From contig JAWLFC010000021.1 in the NCBI GenBank assembly GCA_041685755.1, forward strand, positions 1 to 36,402: a DNA stretch of 36,402 nt, in the 5' to 3' direction. Of the stretch, positions 15,276-21,166 are shown piece by piece. The stretch comes from Sva-07 sp041685755. Lineage in GTDB: Bacteria; Actinomycetota; Acidimicrobiia; Acidimicrobiales; Ilumatobacteraceae. Each line of letters begins with the position of its first letter. Position 1 is the first letter of the stretch. The notes under the pieces were generated by a model. It saw only the letters and a program-made list of their open reading frames with translations, did no database searches and was not told where the DNA came from. The translations under genes were made by a program, and so were the position numbers.

Positions 15276-16103
15276 TCAGGCGTCGTGGTGTTCGGCAGCG
15301 TGGTGTTCGGCAGCGTGCTCGGGCTGGTGGAGGTGGCGATGGCCGATGTCGTCGTGGCTCGCGGTCTCGACATGGCCGTGGCCGTGGTCGTCGACCAGCA
15401 CGGCATCACCGAGGCGGAGGAGGCGACCGCCGAAGGCCACTGCCAGCGTCTCGGGCACCAGCACGTCGGGCGCCCGCCCGTCGGCGATGACGCATCCGGC
15501 GAGCAGCATCACCCGCGACGCCCGCTGGGCCTCCTCGAGGTGGTGCGTCGAGAACACGACGCAGGCACCACGGGCGACCTCTTCGTCGACGATCCGCAAG
15601 ATGGTCTCCTGGCTCGGCAGATCGAGACCGGTGATCGGTTCGTCGAGCAGCAGCAGCGCGGGGGCACCGATCAACGCCTGGGCCACGAGCACCCGTTGGC
15701 GCTGCCCGCCGGAGAGCTCCCCGAACGGCCGCGACAGCAGCTCGGCGATCTCCAGTCGCCCCGCGACGTCGCGGATCTCGGCACGGTCGGATCGGCTGAT
15801 CCGCCCGAGCAGGCCACGACGGCGGTAGCAGCCCATCTGGAGGACCTCGCTGACCGGCAGCGGCATCCAGCTGTGATGACCGTGCTGCTGCGCCACGAAC
15901 GATGCCTCCACTCCGGGTGCGCGTTCGACGTGGCCGGTGGAGGGACCGATGAGGCCGGCGAGCAGCCGCAACACCGTGCTCTTGCCACTGCCGTTGGCGC
16001 CGACGAGCGCCACGGAACTCGCTGCGTCGAACGTGGTCGTGGTGCGATCGAGCGCGACGAGGTCGCCGTAGCGGACCGAGACGTCGTCGAAACGGGCGAG
16101 CAC
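15276..16103 (-). CDS. znuC: Zinc/manganese ABC transporter ATPase (ZnuC-like) with His-rich tail
   Basis: A 275-residue ABC ATPase. Walker A GANGSGKST (about residues 35-43), Q-loop FVAQQHGHH, signature LSGGQRQRV, Walker B LLLLDEP and switch His in STHHLEEA are all present. The last 38 residues carry about 12 histidines with acidic residues (DDHGHGH, GHRHLHQPEH, AEHHAAEHH), an unusual extension for a cytoplasmic ATPase that probably binds zinc. It energises the ZnuB permease encoded across the divergent promoter. The GTG at 16103 follows TACCGT by 6 nt. Specificity for zinc rather than manganese is inferred from the Zur gene, the palindrome and the His-rich partners. Confidence 0.9.
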   Translation of the reverse strand: MLARFDDVSVRYGDLVALDRTTTTFDAASSVALVGANGSGKSTVLRLLAGLIGPSTGHVERAPGVEASFVAQQHGHHSWMPLPVSEVLQMGCYRRRGLLGRISRSDRAEIRDVAGRLEIAELLSRPFGELSGGQRQRVLVAQALIGAPALLLLDEPITGLDLPSQETILRIVDEEVARGACVVFSTHHLEEAQRASRVMLLAGCVIADGRAPDVLVPETLAVAFGGRLLRLGDAVLVDDHGHGHVETASHDDIGHRHLHQPEHAAEHHAAEHHDA

Positions 16104-16109
16104 GCCGTC

Positions 16110-16115
16110 ACGGTA
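16110..16115 (-). promoter_or_regulatory. -10 element of znuC (leaderless)
   Basis: Minus-strand TACCGT with a 6-nt spacer to the GTG. The Zur-like palindrome begins 13 bases further upstream, covering the -35 region. Confidence 0.5.
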
Positions 16116-16127
16116 GCCGGTTGAAAG

Positions 16128-16142
16128 TGAGAACCGTTCTCA
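16128..16142. promoter_or_regulatory. Zur/Fur-type operator between znuC and znuA
   Basis: TGAGAAC-C-GTTCTCA is a perfect 7-1-7 inverted repeat, the architecture of Fur-family boxes (TGA...TCA ends). It sits between the two divergent -10 boxes, at about -29 to -15 of the znuA start and about -25 to -39 of the znuC start, where a bound repressor would block both promoters. A Fur-family gene is encoded in the same region (18920-19369). That zinc-loaded Zur binds here is inference. Confidence 0.75.
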
Positions 16143-16143
16143 G

Positions 16144-16149
16144 TACGCT
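16144..16149 (+). promoter_or_regulatory. -10 element of znuA (leaderless)
   Basis: TACGCT followed by 7 nt and the ATG at 16157. It lies directly next to the palindromic operator. Confidence 0.55.
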
Positions 16150-16156
16150 CGGTGAC

Positions 16157-17341
16157 ATGAAACCGACCCGCATCTCCGCCGCTGCCGCTGCCACCCTGCT
16201 CGTGTTGGCGGCGTGTGGCAGCGACACCGACTCGGCATCGACCGACACCGACGGCGCGCCGGCACCCACGATCGCACCCGTCGACGACACCGACGCCGAC
16301 GACACCGTTGCCGACACCATTGCCGACACCACGGTCGCGACCGTCGCACCCGAGAACGTGCCCACGGTGATCGCCACGACGTCCATCTGGGCCGACGTGA
16401 CCCGAGAGGTGGCCTGCAACGGGCTCGTCGAGGTCGACACGATCATCCCGGCCGGTGGCGACCCCCACTCCTTCGAACCGTCGCTGCGCGACCGGGAAGC
16501 CCTGGGTAACGCAGCGTTGATCGTCGCCAACGGTCTCGGGCTCGAGGAGGCGCTCGAGGACACCGTCGAGGCCGTCGAGGCCGAGGGCGTCACCGTCGTA
16601 CGCGCCGGCGAGTCGATCGAACCCTTGCCCGCCGGTGACTCCGGCGACGAACACGGCGACGAACACGGCGACGAACACGGCGACGACGAACACGGCGACG
16701 AGCACGGCGACGACGAACACGGCGACGACGAACACGGCGACGAGCACGGCGACGACGAACACGGCGACGACGAACACGGCGACGACGAGCACGGCGACGA
16801 ACACGATCACGGGCCCGAGGATCCGCACTTCTGGTTCGATCCGACCCGCGTCGCCGCCACCCTGCCGGCGATCGCCGACGCCCTCGCCGACGCCGGCGTC
16901 GATCGCTCGGAGCTCGACGCCTGCGTGGCCGACTACACCGAGCGCCTGACGAGCCTCGACACCGAGCTGGCCGACAGCGTCTCGGTGCTCCCGGCCGACC
17001 GCCGCCTCCTCGTGACCAACCACGACTCGCTCAGCTACTTCGCCGACCGCTACGAGTTCGAGGTGCTGGGCAGCGTCATCCCGTCGCCCAGCTCGCTCGC
17101 CGCGACCAACCCGAGCGACCTCGAGGAGCTGGCGACGATCATCGCCGACACCGGCGTGCCGGCGATCTTCGCCGAGACCCAGCACTCCTCCGACGACACC
17201 GATGCCCTCGCCGCACGGGTCGGCGACGTCGAGGTCGTCACGCTCCAGACCGGAACGCTCGGCGAGCCCGGCAGCGAGACCGACAACTACATCGACTGGC
17301 TGACCGTCACCACCGGCACCATCGTCGACGCGCTGGGGTGA
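16157..17341 (+). CDS. znuA: Zinc-binding lipoprotein of ABC importer (ZnuA)
   Basis: A 394-residue cluster A-I metal-binding protein. The signal peptide ends in the lipobox VLAAC (Cys near residue 16), followed by a Thr/Asp-rich linker. The metal-binding histidines are H104 (DPHSFEP), H224 (DPHFWFDP) and H289 (NHDSLSYF). Between H104 and H224 lies a long charged loop of 12 GDEH/GDDEH units ending in DHDHG-like sequence, the His-rich loop typical of zinc-specific members but unusually regular. I chose ATG 16157 rather than a GTG at 16121 because it begins the signal peptide and fits the promoter. It is co-transcribed with znuB (13-nt gap). Confidence 0.94.
   Translation: MKPTRISAAAAATLLVLAACGSDTDSASTDTDGAPAPTIAPVDDTDADDTVADTIADTTVATVAPENVPTVIATTSIWADVTREVACNGLVEVDTIIPAGGDPHSFEPSLRDREALGNAALIVANGLGLEEALEDTVEAVEAEGVTVVRAGESIEPLPAGDSGDEHGDEHGDEHGDDEHGDEHGDDEHGDDEHGDEHGDDEHGDDEHGDDEHGDEHDHGPEDPHFWFDPTRVAATLPAIADALADAGVDRSELDACVADYTERLTSLDTELADSVSVLPADRRLLVTNHDSLSYFADRYEFEVLGSVIPSPSSLAATNPSDLEELATIIADTGVPAIFAETQHSSDDTDALAARVGDVEVVTLQTGTLGEPGSETDNYIDWLTVTTGTIVDALG
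16643..16804 (+). repeat. In-frame tandem repeat encoding the ZnuA His-rich loop
   Basis: Twelve units made of two in-frame lengths: six of 12 nt (GDEH) and six of 15 nt (GDDEH), in the order 4,4,4,5,4,5,5,4,5,5,5,4 residues. Units differ mainly by GAA/GAG. The near-identity suggests recent expansion and likely length variation between strains, always in multiples of three. Confidence 0.95.
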
Positions 17342-17354
17342 GAGACTCCGGCGA

Positions 17355-18257
17355 ATGGAGTTCCTGACGGACCCGTGGAACTGGTGGATCGTCCCGTTCG
17401 CCGACAACACGTTCATGCGCGACGCGCTCGTCGCCGCCCTGCTGACCGTGCTGACCACCTCGGTCGTCGGCACCTGGGTGGTGTTGCGCGGGATGAGCTT
17501 CCTGGGTGACGCACTGGCCCACGGCGTGCTGCCGGGTATCGCCATTGCGTTCATCATCGGCGTCGACACCTCGATCGGTGCGTTGCTGGCGGCAGGGGCG
17601 ATGGTGCTCGGCATCGCTGCCATCCGCCGCCACTCGCCGCTCCCGGAGGACACGTCGATCGGCGTGCTGTTCGTCGGGTTCCTCGCCCTCGCCGTCGTCA
17701 TCATGTCGACGCAACAGGCGTCGTACATCGGCGACCTCAACCGGTTCCTGTTCGGTTCGATCACCGGCCTCGACGACGCAGACCTCGCCCGCCAGGCGAT
17801 CGCCGCGGCGATCGCTGTCGTGGGTGTCGTGCTGCTCTACCGGGCGCTGTTGGTGATGACCTTCGACGTCACCCTTGCGCAGATGCTCGGGCTACGCCCC
17901 GGCCTCACGCAGGCAGCGCTGCTCGTGCTGGTGGCGATCTCGATCGTGGCGTCGTTCCAGTCGGTGGGCAACCTGCTGGTCTTCGCCTTTCTGGTCGCAC
18001 CACCGGCCGCCGCATCGCTCGTCGCTCGCCGCGTCCCGATGATCATGGTCGTGTCGGTCGGCTTCGGCACGGCGGCGGCCGTGGTCGGCATCCTGATCAG
18101 CTACCACCACGGCAGCGCCACGAGTGCCACGATGGCACTGTGTTCGGTCGTGCTCTTCTTCATCGTGCTCACGTTCGCCGCCGTGCGCCGCTCGATCACC
18201 GGTCGTGGCGGAGTCACCCCCGCCACGCCACACCCGGAACACGCGCACACGGCCTGA
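17355..18257 (+). CDS. znuB: Zinc ABC transporter permease (ZnuB)
   Basis: A 300-residue ABC-3 family permease with about eight membrane segments. Family motifs include MRDALVAALLTVLTTSVVGTWVVLRGMSFLGDALAHGVLPG near the N-terminus, LPEDTSIGVLF, and NLLVFAFLVAPPAAASLV near the C-terminus. The tail PHPEHAHTA adds three histidines. ATG 17355 lies 13 nt after znuA. Its TGA stop is shared with the CTG start of the next gene as CTGA. It forms the membrane channel used by ZnuC and ZnuA. Confidence 0.93.
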   Translation: MEFLTDPWNWWIVPFADNTFMRDALVAALLTVLTTSVVGTWVVLRGMSFLGDALAHGVLPGIAIAFIIGVDTSIGALLAAGAMVLGIAAIRRHSPLPEDTSIGVLFVGFLALAVVIMSTQQASYIGDLNRFLFGSITGLDDADLARQAIAAAIAVVGVVLLYRALLVMTFDVTLAQMLGLRPGLTQAALLVLVAISIVASFQSVGNLLVFAFLVAPPAAASLVARRVPMIMVVSVGFGTAAAVVGILISYHHGSATSATMALCSVVLFFIVLTFAAVRRSITGRGGVTPATPHPEHAHTA

Positions 18258-18928
18258 CGCGGGCTGTCGCCCTGGGGCTGGTGGCGACGGTGTCGTTGGC
18301 GGCGTGCGCCGGCGACGACACTGCCGCTGACCGGGTCCCGCCGACCGTGGTCGTACCGAACGAGGTGCTCGCCGATCTCGTCGAACGGGTCTCGTGCGCC
18401 GAGGAGGTCGAGGTCGCCATCGGCGCTGCACCCGCGAGGGCCGAACCCGTCCTCGTCGTGACGCTCGACGAAGAACCCGCGCCGGGCACCGACGTGCTCA
18501 CCGTGTCGGTCCCGGCAGTCGCCACGACGATCGACCGGCCCGGCCCCGACGATCCCTGGGTGTGGCTCGACCCCATCCGTTTCTCCGAGGTCGCTCAGGG
18601 CGTCGGCGGTGCCCTCACCCTCACCGACGTGTTCGACGCCGAGCTGATCGACCGGTGCCTCGCGCGCATCGATGCCGAGATGGTCCAGCTCGACGAGGAA
18701 CTGTTCGAGATGACTCGAGCACTTCCCGACGACGAGCGCAGCATCGACGTGACCGCGCCGGGAGTCGCCTACTTCGCCACCCGCTACGAGTTCCTGACCG
18801 ACGAATCCGATGTGTCCGTCCGAGCCGGACGCATCATCTCCAGCGACGAGCTCGGCGGGGCCGCGTCGTACGACGAGATGATGCGAATCAACGTCGAGCG
18901 CACCGTCGAGGTGCTCGACTCACGCTGA
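18254..18928 (+). CDS. ZnuA-like lipoprotein lacking the metal ligands
   Basis: A 224-residue lipoprotein whose sequence tracks ZnuA of the same operon. TVVVPNEVLADLVERVSC corresponds to the ZnuA N-terminal strand, WVWLDPIRFSEVA to HFWFDPTRVAA, and VAYFATRYEFLTD to LSYFADRYEFEV. All three ZnuA histidine positions are replaced: DPHS is lost (AEPVLV), DPH becomes DPW, and NHDS becomes APGV. The start is CTG at 18254, overlapping the znuB stop; it gives the compact signal peptide MTRAVALGLVATVSLAAC. No ATG, GTG or TTG lies between it and a GTG 38 codons upstream inside znuB, which would give an improbable long N-terminus. The protein looks maintained, not decayed. A regulatory or docking role is possible. 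Confidence 0.8.
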   Translation: MTRAVALGLVATVSLAACAGDDTAADRVPPTVVVPNEVLADLVERVSCAEEVEVAIGAAPARAEPVLVVTLDEEPAPGTDVLTVSVPAVATTIDRPGPDDPWVWLDPIRFSEVAQGVGGALTLTDVFDAELIDRCLARIDAEMVQLDEELFEMTRALPDDERSIDVTAPGVAYFATRYEFLTDESDVSVRAGRIISSDELGGAASYDEMMRINVERTVEVLDSR

Positions 18929-19369
18929 CGCACACTCGGCGCAACGACCGTAGAGATCGATCGTGTGATGGGTCGGGACGAAGCCCTCGACCGTCGACAC
19001 CGCCTCGAACGCGGCGTCGAGCCGCCGTTCGAGGTCCGGCGTCAACGTCACGTCGCGGACGAGGCCGCACTCCTCACAGATCAGGTGGTGGTGGTGCTCG
19101 GTGAGGTCCTCGGCGAGTTCGTAGCGGGCGTGGTCGGTGCCGTGGACGAGCCGACGAACGACGCCCACGTCCTCGAGCACGGCGAGGTTGCGATATGCAG
19201 AGCTCTGCGCCAGCTCCGGTGACCGGTCGATCAGCTCCGGCAGCGTCAGCGGACCCTCCGACTCGACCAACGCATCGACCACCGCTCGCCGACCCGTCGT
19301 GTAGCGCTGGTCGTTCTGGTCGAGGCGATCCCGAACAGTGCGGTGCAACTCGGTGTGGGCGGCGGCCAT
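18920..19369 (-). CDS. zur: Fur-family regulator, probably Zur
   Basis: A 149-residue Fur-family repressor: winged-helix domain (TTGRRAVVDALVES - LTLPELIDRS - SSAYRNLAVLEDVGVV) followed by the metal/dimer domain with ARYELAEDLTEHHHHLIC. Two CxxC pairs, CEEC and CAEC, form the structural zinc site. With zinc bound it should repress uptake genes; the neighbouring znu locus and its 7-1-7 palindrome make Zur more likely than Fur or Mur. It is downstream of nadE (3-nt gap) and converges on the znu operon, overlapping the last gene by 9 bases. Confidence 0.9.
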   Translation of the reverse strand: MAAAHTELHRTVRDRLDQNDQRYTTGRRAVVDALVESEGPLTLPELIDRSPELAQSSAYRNLAVLEDVGVVRRLVHGTDHARYELAEDLTEHHHHLICEECGLVRDVTLTPDLERRLDAAFEAVSTVEGFVPTHHTIDLYGRCAECASA

Positions 19370-19372
19370 CGC

Positions 19373-21091
19373 TCAGCCGCGGTAGCCGCTGGTGATCGGA
19401 AGGCGACGGTCCTTGCCGAACGCCTTGCGGCTGACGCGCACACCGGGAGGAGACTGACGACGCTTGTACTCGGCGATGTCGACCAACCGGGTGATCCGGC
19501 GCACGATCGCCTCGTCGTAGCCGAGCTCGACGATCTCGCCGGCGGTGCGGTCGTCCTCGACGTACAACTCGAGAATCGGATCGAGCACCTCGTAGGGCGG
19601 CAGGCTCTGGTCGTCGCGCTGGTCGGGGCGCAACTCGGCCGACGGCGGCTTGGTGATCACGCTCTCGGGGATCACCTCGCGCCCGGCGGCACGATTCACG
19701 TACCGGCACAGCTCGTAGACACGCAGCTTGAGCACGTCCTTGATGACACCGTACCCGCCGACCGAGTCGCCGTAGATGGTGAAGTAGCCGACGGCCATCT
19801 CGCTCTTGTTGCCGGTGGTCAGCACCATCCAGCCGAACTCGTTCGACAACGCCATCAGCAGCTGGCCCCGGCAGCGGCTCTGGATGTTCTCGTAGGTGAG
19901 CCCGGGTTCACGGCCCTCGAACGACGGCCCGAGCATGTCGAGATACGCCTGGAACGCCGGTTCGATCGAGATCGTGCGGAAGTCGATCCCGAGGTTCTCG
20001 GCGAGCAGTTGGGCATCGGACTTCGAGTGGTCGCTCGAATAGCGTGACGGCATCGAGACCCCGTGGACGTGGTCGGCGCCGAGTGCATCGACGGCCAGGC
20101 AGGCGACGATGGTGGAGTCGATGCCGCCCGACAGCCCGATCACCACGTCGGTGAAACCGTTCTTCGAGCAGTAGTCGCGGGTGCCGAGGACCAGTGCGTC
20201 GTACAGCTCACGGTCGGCGTCGAGCGGCTCGGTGATCGAGGCGAGCGTGGGTTCGTCGTGGACGACCGGCGTCGAGGTCACCTCGACGGTCGGCAGGAGC
20301 GCCTCGGTGAGGCGGCCCCGCGGATCGAGCAGACGCTTGCGGTAGACGGGTGGCACCGGCACGTCGACGATCAGCAGGTCGTCGACGAACTGCGGCGAGC
20401 GGGCGAGCAGCCGACCCTCGTGGTCGAACACGACCGAGCCACCGTCGAACACCAACTCGTCCTGGCCGCCGACCTGGTTGACGTAGACGATCGCGGTGTG
20501 CGAATCGGTCGCCCGGGTGGCGAGCATCCGCTCGCGTTCGGCCCATTTGCCGGCGTGGAACGGCGAGGCGTTGATGTTGATGCTGACCTCGGCACCGGCG
20601 GCGGCCTGTTCGGCGACCGGACCGAACGGGCTCCAGATGTCCTCGCAGATCGACACGCCGACCTTGACCCCGCCGATCACGTACAGCTCCAGCGGGTCCG
20701 AGCCGTGGCCGGGCGTGAAGTAGCGGGCCTCGTCGAACACCATCGAGTTGGGCAGCAGGCGCTTGTGGTAGCGCCCGAGGACCTCTCCGTTGGCGCAGAC
20801 CGCCGCCGCGTTGTAGAGGTCGCGCCCCTGGTCGACGAATCCGACGATCGCGGCGCAACGGCCCGTCCGCGACGCCAGCTTGGACAGCGCAGCGAGGTTG
20901 TCGGCGACGAAGCCGGGCTTGAGGACGAGATCCTCGGGCGGATAGCCCGTCGTCGACAGCTCGGGAAAGGCGACGATGTCGCAACCCGCCGCCTCGGCGC
21001 GATCGTAGGCATCGGCCAGCTTGGCCAGGTTCCCGTCGAGGTCGCCGACGGTCGGGTTGAGCTGGGCGAGCGCCACTCGCAGCACCGTCAC
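19373..21091 (-). CDS. nadE: Glutamine-dependent NAD+ synthetase
   Basis: A 572-residue two-domain enzyme that amidates nicotinate adenine dinucleotide to NAD+ using glutamine and ATP. The N-terminal nitrilase-type glutaminase has the triad E44 (FPELSTTGY), K110 (YHKRLLPN) and C149 (SICEDIW). The C-terminal synthetase has the ATP-pyrophosphatase P-loop SGGIDS (residues 321-326) and the SRCRGQLLMALSNE and LTTGNKSEMAVGYFT segments. Length is at the short end for the two-domain form (about 550-680). The GTG at 21091 follows TAGCCT by 8 nt. It is first in a nadE-zur operon, an unusual partner for a zinc regulator. Confidence 0.95.
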   Translation of the reverse strand: MTVLRVALAQLNPTVGDLDGNLAKLADAYDRAEAAGCDIVAFPELSTTGYPPEDLVLKPGFVADNLAALSKLASRTGRCAAIVGFVDQGRDLYNAAAVCANGEVLGRYHKRLLPNSMVFDEARYFTPGHGSDPLELYVIGGVKVGVSICEDIWSPFGPVAEQAAAGAEVSININASPFHAGKWAERERMLATRATDSHTAIVYVNQVGGQDELVFDGGSVVFDHEGRLLARSPQFVDDLLIVDVPVPPVYRKRLLDPRGRLTEALLPTVEVTSTPVVHDEPTLASITEPLDADRELYDALVLGTRDYCSKNGFTDVVIGLSGGIDSTIVACLAVDALGADHVHGVSMPSRYSSDHSKSDAQLLAENLGIDFRTISIEPAFQAYLDMLGPSFEGREPGLTYENIQSRCRGQLLMALSNEFGWMVLTTGNKSEMAVGYFTIYGDSVGGYGVIKDVLKLRVYELCRYVNRAAGREVIPESVITKPPSAELRPDQRDDQSLPPYEVLDPILELYVEDDRTAGEIVELGYDEAIVRRITRLVDIAEYKRRQSPPGVRVSRKAFGKDRRLPITSGYRG

Positions 21092-21099
21092 GGCGCCCC

Positions 21100-21105
21100 A
21101 GGCTA
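21100..21105 (-). promoter_or_regulatory. -10 element of nadE-zur
   Basis: Minus-strand TAGCCT with an 8-nt spacer to GTG, the leaderless pattern. No Zur-like palindrome is visible here, so zur does not obviously autoregulate. Confidence 0.45.
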
Positions 21106-21154
21106 GCCCGCCACCTCGCTGTGACGTCGATGCTGCTCACCCGAGCTGATCTGG

Positions 21155-21160
21155 CACTAT
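21155..21160 (+). promoter_or_regulatory. -10 element of the penicillin-acylase-family gene
   Basis: CACTAT with a 6-nt spacer to the GTG at 21167; a weaker match to the leaderless pattern. Confidence 0.35.
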
Positions 21161-21166
21161 GGCCTC

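Noticed and set aside
16643..16804. CRISPR-like regular repeats
   Set aside because: Units are 12-15 nt, adjoin without spacers, and encode the in-frame His-rich loop of ZnuA.
18140..18928. A longer start (GTG 18140) for the ligand-less ZnuA paralogue
   Set aside because: It would overlap znuB by over 110 bases and give an Arg/His-rich stretch of 38 residues before the signal peptide, with no family support.
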